This document shows positions 1 through 5,844 of a stretch of DNA of 5,844 nt, piece by piece. The position numbers and the translations under genes are program-made. Under the pieces are notes generated by a model, which made no database searches, had not been told where the DNA came from, and saw nothing but the letters and a program-made list of their open reading frames with translations. Origin of the DNA: Croceimicrobium sp965656185 (GTDB taxonomy: Bacteria; Bacteroidota; Bacteroidia; Flavobacteriales; Schleiferiaceae). The stretch's first letter is position 1; the number at the start of each line of letters is the position of its first letter. The stretch covers positions 1 to 5,844 of the forward strand of contig CBFHJH010000032.1 in the NCBI GenBank assembly GCA_965656185.1, read 5' to 3'.

Positions 1-450
1 GATTACCTTTTAAAGCCTTTTTCAGAAGAGCGCTTTGCCCAAGCTATTGCTAAATTTCAGGCGCAACCAAAGTTCATGAAGGAGACCATTTCTGCCTTGC
101 AAAAGAATCATGATCATGGCCCTAAAGACCGTTTGGTGGTGAAAGACGGAGCTCGTATTCGAATCATTCCCTTTCCCGAATTGATTCGCATAGAGGCAGA
201 TGGCGATTATGTGAAAATCGTATCCGAAAAGGGCTCTTATGCTAAAAAGAAAACTTTGTCCTATTACGAAAAACTTTTACCGCAACCTCTATTTATCCGG
301 GTGCATCGATCCTATCTAGTTAATGTAGATCACATCGATCGTTTGGACCCTTATGGGAAGAACGATCATGTTGCCTTGCTTAAAGATGGCTCTAGGGTCC
401 CCGTAAGTCGAAGTGGTTTCGGAGAATTACGAGAGGTTTTAGGCCTTTGA
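1..450 (+). CDS. LytTR-family response regulator, C-terminal part (5' end outside window)
   Basis: This is a two-component response regulator that would bind DNA through a LytTR domain; only its last 149 residues are visible. The frame is open from base 1 and begins DYLLKPF, which matches the end of a receiver domain: the conserved Lys-Pro switch that follows the last strand, then the final helix (about residues 8-20). A charged linker follows, and a LytTR domain spans about residues 43-149, recognised from the segments FPELIRIEADGDYVKI, FIRVHRSYLVNVDHI and VPVSRSGFGELREVLG. The phosphoacceptor Asp lies upstream, out of view. The Met at 76-78 is inside the linker and is not the start, because receiver sequence precedes it in frame. 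Regulators of this class usually pair with a LytS/YehU-like histidine kinase, which would be upstream. Target genes cannot be read from the window. The small gene at 494 follows after 43 bp and may be co-transcribed. Confidence 0.93.
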   Translation, partial: DYLLKPFSEERFAQAIAKFQAQPKFMKETISALQKNHDHGPKDRLVVKDGARIRIIPFPELIRIEADGDYVKIVSEKGSYAKKKTLSYYEKLLPQPLFIRVHRSYLVNVDHIDRLDPYGKNDHVALLKDGSRVPVSRSGFGELREVLGL

Positions 451-493
451 CCGAACCAAAGTGCTTGCGGCTTGTTCTCTCTAAAAACACCCT

Positions 494-658
494 ATGTTCG
501 GATTGTTCAAAAAGAAATCGGAGAAAGAAAAGCTGCAAGAGCAGTATGAAAAGTTATTGAAAGAGGCCCATCGCTTATCGACTTCTAATCGGGCCGAAAG
601 CGATAAAATTGCCGCTAAAGCGGATGAAATCGCCCGTAAGATCGAGGAAATGGCTTAG
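494..658 (+). CDS. Small Lacal_2735-like protein, 54 aa, function unknown
   Basis: A short complete ORF starts at ATG 494 and ends at TAG 656-658. It begins MFGLFKKKSEKEKLQEQYEK and ends KIEEMA. From memory this matches the small Lacal_2735 family of Flavobacteriia in its MFGLFKKK opening, the YEKLLKEAHRLSTSNR middle and its length. After a short hydrophobic/basic N-terminus (MFGLFKKK), the rest is dense in Lys and Glu with Ala and Leu, as expected for one or two amphipathic helices or a short coiled coil. There is no signal peptide, transmembrane segment, Cys or metal motif. No Shine-Dalgarno sequence precedes it; an A5 tract lies 7-11 bases before the ATG. It lies 43 bp after the LytTR regulator on the same strand. 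I know of no assigned function, so any link to the regulator is by position only. Confidence 0.82.
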   Translation: MFGLFKKKSEKEKLQEQYEKLLKEAHRLSTSNRAESDKIAAKADEIARKIEEMA

Positions 659-665
659 AGTTCTC

Positions 666-690
666 CTTCCGCCGAAAGGCGAATGGGAAG
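666..690 (+). other. Imperfect hairpin after the small gene
   Basis: CTTCC (666-670) can pair with GGAAG (686-690), and GCC (671-673) with GGC (678-680) around a GAAA tetraloop, leaving a five-base bulge at 681-685. It starts eight bases after the stop of the small gene. No T-run follows (the next bases are CCCTTATAATG), so it is at best a weak terminator or an mRNA 3' end stabiliser. This is an inference from base pairing alone. Confidence 0.3.
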
Positions 691-760
691 CCCTTATAAT
701 GCCTAATAGAGCAAGTGATTATACTTTGCATGTTTTAGTAGTTTGAAAGTCCAGAAAAAC

Positions 761-778
761 TTGGTTTTGTGAAACCGA
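761..778 (+). other. Small stem-loop in the leader region
   Basis: GGTTT (763-767) and AAACC (772-776) pair perfectly across a TGTG loop. The stem can extend by one T-G wobble and one T-A pair to seven base pairs. No T-run follows, so it does not look like a terminator. If transcription begins near 855 it lies upstream of the transcript and would not matter as RNA. It could be chance. Confidence 0.25.
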
Positions 779-794
779 TGTGCGGTGCGTTCTA

Positions 795-825
795 AAAAAA
801 TTTGGTGTAAACGGGAAAATTTTTT
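795..825. repeat. 9-bp AT-only inverted repeat, 13-bp spacer
   Basis: AAAAAATTT at 795-803 is matched by AAATTTTTT at 817-825, a perfect 9-bp inverted repeat centred on base 810. It sits about 75-100 bp before the PLP enzyme start and just upstream of, and partly overlapping, the promoter candidate. Phased A/T tracts like these can bend DNA or act as upstream promoter elements, and an inverted repeat here could be an operator. The low complexity makes a chance match plausible. Confidence 0.4.
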
Positions 826-855
826 GAAACTGACAAAAGTCGCTTTCTAGTTCTT
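823..855 (+). promoter_or_regulatory. Weak candidate Bacteroidota promoter for the PLP enzyme gene
   Basis: TTTG at 823-826 could serve as the -33 element. TAGTTCTT at 848-855 resembles the -7 consensus TAnnTTTG with two mismatches, and the 21-bp spacing fits the class. Initiation just downstream would leave a leader of roughly 40 bases before the ATG at 898. The match is poor and no better one was found in the region, so this is tentative. Confidence 0.22.
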
Positions 856-897
856 GGAATTTAACGTCATTTGTGGTCTCTCAAAAACAGCCAGACC

Positions 898-2154
898 ATG
901 GATAAATCTAAAATGAAACCCGAAAGCTTAATGATGTCTTTCGGTTATAAACCTCAACTTTCTGAAGGGGCCGTTAAATGTCCAATTTTTCAAACTTCCA
1001 CCTTTGCTTTTAATACTGCCGAAGAAGGAAAAGCCTTCTTTGAAGTAGCTTACGGGATGCGAGAAAAAGGAGCCGACGAGGAGTTGGGATTGATCTATTC
1101 GCGCCTAAATAACCCTGATCTTGAGATCCTTGAAAATCGCCTGACCCTTTGGGATGGAGCCGACGATGCGGCCGTATTCGAAAGTGGGATGTCGGCTATT
1201 TCTACGGTGCTCTTGGAGTTTCTAAAGCCAGGAGATCTGCTGCTTTTCTCAAATCCAGTTTACGGGGGCACCGATCACTTTATCAAGCATGTGCTCACCA
1301 AGTTTGGTATACATGTCATGGGCTTTAGTCCGGCCGACTCTAGAGAAGACGTGGAGGCCATGTTGGAGGCGCATCCTGCAAAGGATCGTTTAGCTATGAT
1401 CTACGTTGAGACGCCGGCTAATCCAACTTTAGACCTTTTTGATATTGAGGAGTGTGTGGATATCGCCAAAAAATATTCGCGTAGCGAAGAGGATCGCGTT
1501 CACGTGGCGGTAGACAATACTTATATGGGGCCGGTATGGCAGCATCCTTTAAAACATGGAGCCGACTTTGTACTCTATTCGGCCACAAAATACATTGGAG
1601 GCCACAGCGACGTTATCGCCGGTGCGGTGCTAGGTAACTTTGAAGTAATGAAGCGCGTTAAGGAGCTTCGTACCTTCTTAGGGAATATGGCCGGACCACA
1701 TACCGGTTGGTTGCTTATGCGTAGCCTTGAGACCTTAAAAGTGCGGATGGAACGCCAGGCGATTAACGCGAAAGCGGTGGCCGAATGGTTGGCACAGCAT
1801 GACAAGGTGGAAAAGGTGTATTACCTGGGAATGTTGGATGAGAAAGATGAGCGTCACGCTAAGATCTTCAAGAACCAATGCAGTTCAGCCGGAGCTATGC
1901 TCTCCTTTGACGTTAAAGGGGGGGAAGCCGAAGCTTTCCGCTTTTTAAATGCTTTACAGCTGATAAAACTTGCCGTGAGCTTAGGTTCAACCGAGTCTTT
2001 GGCAGAACATCCGGCCACGATGACTCACGCTGGTGTAGACAAGGAATTACGTGATCAACTGGCGATTTCGGATAAGCTGGTACGTTTGTCGGTTGGGGTT
2101 GAACATCCCGATGACTTGATCGCAGATCTGGAACAGGCTTTGGCGCAGGTATAA
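898..2154 (+). CDS. Cystathionine gamma-synthase family PLP-dependent enzyme (possible methionine gamma-lyase)
   Basis: This is a complete 418-residue enzyme of the Cys/Met metabolism PLP family (fold type I), acting in the cytoplasm on sulfur amino acids. Visible landmarks: TSTF (33-36), YSR at 67-69 (phosphate contacts across the dimer), SGM at 96-98, YGGT at 122-125, ETPANP at 171-176, Asp206 (pyridine nitrogen), SATK at 228-231 with the Schiff-base Lys231, LAVSLG at 358-363, HPATMTH at 371-377, and Arg396 in RLSVG (substrate carboxylate). The whole chain resembles, from memory, a roughly 420-430-residue subgroup annotated both as cystathionine gamma-synthase family and as methionine gamma-lyase. 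About ten extra residues precede YSR compared with classical methionine gamma-lyase. The Cys typical of that enzyme in YGCT is Gly124 here, so the reaction is uncertain. ATG 898 is preferred over TTG 871, because the nine added residues match nothing and A-rich sequence precedes the ATG. A terminator follows 30 bases after the stop. Confidence 0.93.
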   Translation: MDKSKMKPESLMMSFGYKPQLSEGAVKCPIFQTSTFAFNTAEEGKAFFEVAYGMREKGADEELGLIYSRLNNPDLEILENRLTLWDGADDAAVFESGMSAISTVLLEFLKPGDLLLFSNPVYGGTDHFIKHVLTKFGIHVMGFSPADSREDVEAMLEAHPAKDRLAMIYVETPANPTLDLFDIEECVDIAKKYSRSEEDRVHVAVDNTYMGPVWQHPLKHGADFVLYSATKYIGGHSDVIAGAVLGNFEVMKRVKELRTFLGNMAGPHTGWLLMRSLETLKVRMERQAINAKAVAEWLAQHDKVEKVYYLGMLDEKDERHAKIFKNQCSSAGAMLSFDVKGGEAEAFRFLNALQLIKLAVSLGSTESLAEHPATMTHAGVDKELRDQLAISDKLVRLSVGVEHPDDLIADLEQALAQV

Positions 2155-2184
2155 AGATTTACCTTCTTGCTAAGGAATTTAACG

Positions 2185-2214
2185 AGGTGGGTTTTTAGGA
2201 ACCCACCTTTTTTT
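2185..2214 (+). terminator. Intrinsic terminator of the PLP enzyme gene
   Basis: AGGTGGGTT (2185-2193) pairs perfectly with AACCCACCT (2200-2208), a 9-bp GC-rich stem with a six-base loop. It runs directly into seven Ts (2208-2214) and begins 30 bases after the stop at 2152-2154. Because the gene on the other strand ends at 2218, the same hairpin is also read at the end of the mfd operon. In that direction it is preceded by an A-run and followed by CGTTAAATTCC rather than a T-run, so it should work mainly for the + strand. Confidence 0.92.
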
Positions 2215-2217
2215 GGC

Positions 2218-2709
2218 TCAATTACCAGCGTTTTCTTCGCCGTATAGTGCCTTATTCTTTAGTTTTTCCGCGATTTCTAAGGCTCTTTTAATGCGTGTTG
2301 ATTCACTTTTACCCGAATCGATATAATGCAGGACACCACGCTGTTTGCCGGGAGTACGCGCTCTAAAAGCCTGGTTAGCCTCCGGATCTTGGTCTAGAAC
2401 CACCTTGAACTCTTCGGGGAAAGCCATTCCGAATTCACTGTCGTCTTTAGTGATACTAACTTTAACTTTATCGCCCGGTAAGTAATGCCAAGCCTTGAGC
2501 ACCTCTTTGTTGATCATAACCAAGGCGTAGCCATCCTTTCGAAGTTGTAAGGCGCGATGTATTGCTTTGCCGTCGGGGCCTCTTACGATTACTCGCTTTC
2601 CATTTTCTTTAATAAAAGCTTCAGACTGATCATGTGGCAGAAGGAAGATGGGACCCATATAGTTTTGGCCGGTAAATTCGATTTCTACTTCAAACTCAAG
2701 TTTCTTCAT
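2218..2709 (-). CDS. DUF1905 / YdeI-OmpD-associated domain protein, 163 aa
   Basis: This is a complete 163-residue protein with two parts I recognise. Residues about 2-89 look like a DUF1905 domain, a small beta-rich fold, seen in MGPIFLLP (18-25), VRGPDGKAIHRALQL and LPGDKVKVSI. Residues about 97-152 match the YdeI/OmpD-associated helical domain, seen in FPEEFKVVLDQDPEA, then FRARTPGKQRGVLHYI and the basic stretch STRIKRALEIAEKLKN. The biochemical function is not established; related single-domain proteins have been linked by name to bacteriocin tolerance or outer-membrane protein regulation, which should not be carried over. There is no signal peptide or membrane segment, so it is probably cytoplasmic. 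Its ATG directly abuts the mfd stop codon (TAG then ATG, no spacer), and CCTTTCT precedes it instead of a ribosome-binding site. Expression probably depends on ribosomes finishing mfd. Confidence 0.88.
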   Translation of the reverse strand: MKKLEFEVEIEFTGQNYMGPIFLLPHDQSEAFIKENGKRVIVRGPDGKAIHRALQLRKDGYALVMINKEVLKAWHYLPGDKVKVSITKDDSEFGMAFPEEFKVVLDQDPEANQAFRARTPGKQRGVLHYIDSGKSESTRIKRALEIAEKLKNKALYGEENAGN

Positions 2710-5700
2710 CTAAGAAAGGATGGATTGGAGGATCTGAAAGGCATCATGAACAGTTTGAACCTGTTGGTAGCTAAGATACAGTTTATTGTTGCGTTCTTTT
2801 AATTGTGCTTGCGGCGCACTCTTTAAATGCAAGAGCACTTTTTGGAAGCGTTCGCTTTGGAAATACGGAGAATCCTGATCGGAGGTGAAGTAGCAGAGTA
2901 ATCGTTCCTGTTTCAGGACGATTTTTTCAAATCCAATCTTCCGGCCTAGCCTTCTCAAGCGCAATGAGTCAAAAAGCTCTTCCACTTGAGTGGGCAGTGG
3001 ACCAAAGCGGTCTTTCAATGCCAGCGCAAAGTCTTCTATTTCTTTCTCATCCTTTAACTGATCCAGCTCCTGGTATAACTTTAAGCGTTCATCCACCTTA
3101 TTTACATAATTATCTGGGATCAAAATTTCGAGATCAGTGTCTAGCAATGTATCACTGATCTGTTCTTGGTTTTTGATTTCCTCAGCATATAATTCCTTGA
3201 ACTCAGTTTCTTTCAATTCTTCAATGGCTTCAGCTAAGATCTTTTGGAAGGTGTCGAAACCAATATCATTGATAAAACCGCTTTGCTCGGCCCCTAACAG
3301 GTCGCCAGCACCCCTAATTTCCAAATCACGCATCGCGATGTGGAAGCCGCTTCCAAGGTCACTAAACTTTTCGATGGCTTGCATTCGCTTCCGAGCCTCA
3401 TCACTCATAGCCGAAAGCGGTGGGGTGATCAATTTACAGAAGGCTTTCTTGTTGCTTCGGCCAACCCTTCCTCGCATTTGGTGAAGGTCGCTCAAGCCAA
3501 TGTTCTGAGCATTATTAATGATTATGGTATTGGCATTTGGAACGTCTAAACCATTTTCAATAATGGAAGTGGCCACGAGAATGTCAAATTCACCATTTAT
3601 GAAATTGAGCATTACGTCCTCTAGTTTCTTGCCATCCATCTGTCCGTGTCCGATCCCGATCTTTGCATCGGGAACCAGGCGCTGTAGCATGCCAGCCACT
3701 TCTTGAATATTTTCTACCCGATTGTGGATGAAGAATATTTGGCCACCACGACTTAATTCATAACGCACACTATCGCGGATGATCTCTTCATTGAAAGGAA
3801 TCAATTGGGTTTCGATCGGGTGACGATTGGGTGGGGGAGTGGTCATTACACTAAGATCCCGAGCCTGCATTAAAGAAAATTGCAGCGTCCGGGGGATTGG
3901 TGTCGCCGTTAGGGTGAGCGTGTCTACATTCACTTTGATGTTTTTTAGCTTATCCTTTACACTAACCCCAAATTTTTGTTCTTCGTCGATTACCAAGAGA
4001 CCGAGATCCTTAAAATTGACGTCCTTTCCGACGAGGCGATGGGTGCCGATGATTATATCGATTTTACCATCCTCTAACTTCTTGAGTATTTCGGTTTGTT
4101 GTTTGCGACTGCGAAAGCGATTGAGGTAATCGATGTTCACGGGGAAATCGGCCAAACGGCGACTAAAGGTCTTGAAATGCTGAAAGGCCAAAATTGTAGT
4201 AGGGACAAGCACTGCCACTTGCTTATTATCGTTTACCGCCTTAAAAGCAGCCCGAATGGCCAATTCGGTTTTTCCAAATCCTACGTCGCCACAAACCAAT
4301 CGATCCATGGGCATTTGAGCCTCCATGTCTTGCTTTATCGCCAATGTGGCGCTCTCCTGATCGGGCGTGTCTTCGTATATAAAACTGGCTTCTAACTCGT
4401 GCTGGAGGTAATTATCTGGCGAAAAACTAAAACCTCGGGTGGCCTTCCTTTTTGCGTAAAGTTTAATGAGATCGAAAGCTACCTTTTTAACCCGAGTTTT
4501 GGCTTTGGCTTTGGTTTTTTGCCACACTCCCGAACCGAGTTTGTGTACCGTGGGAACAGATCCTTCTTTCCCATTAAAGCGAGTAATTTTATGTAGAGAA
4601 TGGATGCTTACATAAAGGACATCACCACCGGAATAGATCAACTTAATGGCCTCCTGATGTTTGCCGTTCACTTCAATCTTCTGTAAGCCACCAAATTCCC
4701 CAATACCGTGATCTATATGGGTGATGTAGTCGCCAACCTGCAAGGAGGTAAGTTCTTTGAGGCTAACAGCCTGACGCTTTTCATAACCATTACGCAAACG
4801 GAATTTTTGATAACGTTCAAAAATTTGGTGGTCGGTATAAATGAGAATCTTGGCCGATTTATCTACAAAACCTTCGTGCAGCGAATGCACAATAGGTTGA
4901 AATTTAGCTTCACGGTCGAGATCCTCAAAAATGGCATGAAAACGTTCTACTTGTTTCTGGTTAAGACAGAGCAGAATGTTCTGATAGTTTTCCTCTTCTT
5001 TATGGTGCAGGTCTTCTGCCAGCATTTCAAACTTCTTATTAAAGCTAGGCTGGGGCAAACATTTCCAATCTATTTGCAGCTGGGGCTGAAAGGAATTACT
5101 TCCGCTCATTTCGGCCCAATCAAAAGGGGCAAGTGCATCTAAAAACCGTGTTCCGTTTAAGTATAGTTCTGCTGGTTCACTACGATTTAACTCTCCGGAA
5201 ACCTCTTTAAAGGCTTGCAGGGCTTTATCGTAAAGATCATCCAATTTCTTCGCCGCTAAATCGGCATTCCTGGTCCATACCACAGTTTTGCTGCTGACGT
5301 ATTCTAAGAAGCTCTCCCTCTTTTCCATCAGCACCTTATTTTCCACATTCGGAACCAATTGGATCTTTTTCAATTGATCGATGCTCAGCTGACTTTCAAT
5401 GTCGAAAAGGCGGATGCTTTCGATCTCATCGTCGAAGAACTCGATTCGAAAAGGTTGGTCATGCGAAAATGAGTAAACGTCTACGATACCCCCTCGAACC
5501 GAAAACTGACCAGGCTCAATTACAAAGTCCACCCGCTCGAATTCATATTCAAAAAGGGTTTCGTTTAGAAAATCGATATCTAACTTATCGCCTACCTTAA
5601 CCGTTAAAGTGTGGGCATTAAGGGTTTTGCGAGTGACCACCTGCTCGAAGAGGGAGTCGGCATAACTTACCAGTAAGGCTGGTTTCTTTCTACTATTAAG

Positions 5701-5844
5701 GCGGTTTAAAACTTCCGCACGTAACAATACATTAGCATTGTCTGTTTCTTCGGTGTCGTACGGACGTCGGTAAGAAGCTGGGTAAAAGAGCACATCTTTC
5801 TCACCGATAAGACTTTCCAGGTCATTAAGGAAATAGGCCGCTTC
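2710..5844 (-). CDS. mfd: Transcription-repair coupling factor Mfd (N-terminus outside window)
   Basis: Mfd is an ATP-driven DNA translocase that pushes or removes RNA polymerase stalled at DNA damage and recruits UvrA for nucleotide excision repair. The window shows 1044 residues; the family is about 1100-1150, so roughly the first 60-100 are missing. In order (window numbering, residue 1 at base 5844): UvrB-like region to about 160, including SVRGGIVDVYSF; a divergent middle region; the CarD-like RNA polymerase interaction domain at 370-425 (VGDYITHIDHGIGEF); Walker A GDVGFGKT at 519-526; DEEQ box at 620-623; TATPIPRT at 646-653; HQMRGRVGRS at 788-797; the TRG region with GAGDLLGAEQSG at 845-856; and the C-terminal TRCF domain at about 895-1005. 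All motor motifs look intact. The reading frame is open to the window edge (EAAYFLNDLESLIGEKD precedes the GTG at 5793), so that GTG is internal. The TAG stop abuts the next gene. Confidence 0.97.
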   Translation of the reverse strand, partial: EAAYFLNDLESLIGEKDVLFYPASYRRPYDTEETDNANVLLRAEVLNRLNSRKKPALLVSYADSLFEQVVTRKTLNAHTLTVKVGDKLDIDFLNETLFEYEFERVDFVIEPGQFSVRGGIVDVYSFSHDQPFRIEFFDDEIESIRLFDIESQLSIDQLKKIQLVPNVENKVLMEKRESFLEYVSSKTVVWTRNADLAAKKLDDLYDKALQAFKEVSGELNRSEPAELYLNGTRFLDALAPFDWAEMSGSNSFQPQLQIDWKCLPQPSFNKKFEMLAEDLHHKEEENYQNILLCLNQKQVERFHAIFEDLDREAKFQPIVHSLHEGFVDKSAKILIYTDHQIFERYQKFRLRNGYEKRQAVSLKELTSLQVGDYITHIDHGIGEFGGLQKIEVNGKHQEAIKLIYSGGDVLYVSIHSLHKITRFNGKEGSVPTVHKLGSGVWQKTKAKAKTRVKKVAFDLIKLYAKRKATRGFSFSPDNYLQHELEASFIYEDTPDQESATLAIKQDMEAQMPMDRLVCGDVGFGKTELAIRAAFKAVNDNKQVAVLVPTTILAFQHFKTFSRRLADFPVNIDYLNRFRSRKQQTEILKKLEDGKIDIIIGTHRLVGKDVNFKDLGLLVIDEEQKFGVSVKDKLKNIKVNVDTLTLTATPIPRTLQFSLMQARDLSVMTTPPPNRHPIETQLIPFNEEIIRDSVRYELSRGGQIFFIHNRVENIQEVAGMLQRLVPDAKIGIGHGQMDGKKLEDVMLNFINGEFDILVATSIIENGLDVPNANTIIINNAQNIGLSDLHQMRGRVGRSNKKAFCKLITPPLSAMSDEARKRMQAIEKFSDLGSGFHIAMRDLEIRGAGDLLGAEQSGFINDIGFDTFQKILAEAIEELKETEFKELYAEEIKNQEQISDTLLDTDLEILIPDNYVNKVDERLKLYQELDQLKDEKEIEDFALALKDRFGPLPTQVEELFDSLRLRRLGRKIGFEKIVLKQERLLCYFTSDQDSPYFQSERFQKVLLHLKSAPQAQLKERNNKLYLSYQQVQTVHDAFQILQSILS

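Larger units (their letters stand above)
659..897. other. Intergenic region upstream of the PLP enzyme gene
   Basis: This 239-bp stretch has no ORF with recognisable coding character. It holds a hairpin just after the small gene (666-690), a second short hairpin (761-778), an AT-only inverted repeat (795-825) and a weak Bacteroidota-type promoter candidate (about 823-855). I looked for a SAM-responsive riboswitch, since sulfur amino-acid genes often carry one, and did not recognise a conserved core. It is the only place in the window with room for control of the downstream gene. Confidence 0.6.

Noticed and set aside
76..78. ATG at 76 as the start of the LytTR protein
   Set aside because: Receiver-domain sequence with the Lys-Pro switch lies upstream in the same frame, so the Met is in the interdomain linker.
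109..118. 10-bp palindrome CATGATCATG
   Set aside because: It lies inside the regulator's coding sequence and is explained by the linker codons for His-Asp-His; there is no second copy or promoter nearby.
695..700. TATAAT as a sigma70-style -10 box
   Set aside because: Bacteroidota primary promoters use TAnnTTTG rather than TATAAT, and no TTGACA-like element lies at the right distance upstream.
871..897. TTG at 871 as an upstream start that adds nine residues to the PLP enzyme
   Set aside because: The added residues (MWSLKNSQT) have no family counterpart. The ATG at 898 gives a normal N-terminus, has A at -3 and an A-rich tract before it.
659..897. A SAM-type riboswitch ahead of the PLP enzyme gene
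   Set aside because: A short GTGATT near 716 and TTGC near 726 faintly recall a SAM-II element, but the flanking stem is only four pairs and the conserved core and pseudoknot partner are absent.
1575..1805. A - strand ORF of 76 codons inside the PLP enzyme gene
   Set aside because: It is antisense to the region encoding the PLP lysine, has no recognisable domain, and reads as a shadow of the conserved gene.
2557..5142. Several + strand ORFs of 60-144 codons opposite mfd and the YdeI-like gene (for example 3137-3484 and 4708-5142)
   Set aside because: Their translations show no family resemblance and lie antisense to strongly conserved coding sequence; they are shadows.
5791..5793. GTG at 5793 as the start of mfd
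   Set aside because: The frame stays open to base 5844 and the 17 extra codons continue Mfd-like sequence, so this GTG is an internal Val and the true start lies beyond the window.

Overview
The window looks like ordinary chromosome from a member of the Bacteroidota, most likely a flavobacterium-like marine lineage. Three things point there: a 54-residue protein of the Lacal_2735 type (a family I know from Flavobacteriia), an Mfd whose sequence style matches flavobacterial Mfd, and start codons preceded by A-rich tracts rather than Shine-Dalgarno sequences. Base composition is moderate and even, with no sign of transferred DNA. I found no mobile element, CRISPR array, tRNA or rRNA.

Layout: (1) 1-450, + strand, is the 3' part of a LytTR response regulator, with the end of the receiver domain and a full DNA-binding domain; its start lies off the left edge. 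(2) 494-658, +, is the small charged helical protein of unknown function. (3) 659-897 is a 239-bp intergenic region with two small hairpins, a 9-bp AT-only inverted repeat and a weak promoter candidate. (4) 898-2154, +, is a complete PLP-dependent enzyme of the cystathionine gamma-synthase / methionine gamma-lyase family, closed by a clear intrinsic terminator at 2185-2214. (5) On the - strand, 5844-2710 is mfd, the transcription-repair coupling factor, lacking only its N-terminus, which is cut by the right edge. (6) It is followed with no spacer (TAG directly against ATG) by 2709-2218, a DUF1905 + YdeI/OmpD-associated domain protein.

The window holds three transcription blocks. The regulator and the small protein may share a transcript. 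The PLP enzyme appears to be a single-gene unit of sulfur amino-acid metabolism. mfd and the YdeI-like gene form a tight operon that converges on the PLP gene, with the terminator hairpin between them. I see no new multi-gene system. The points most worth a second look are the mixed active-site signature of the PLP enzyme, the zero-gap mfd/ydeI-like junction, and the unexplained structure in front of the PLP gene.
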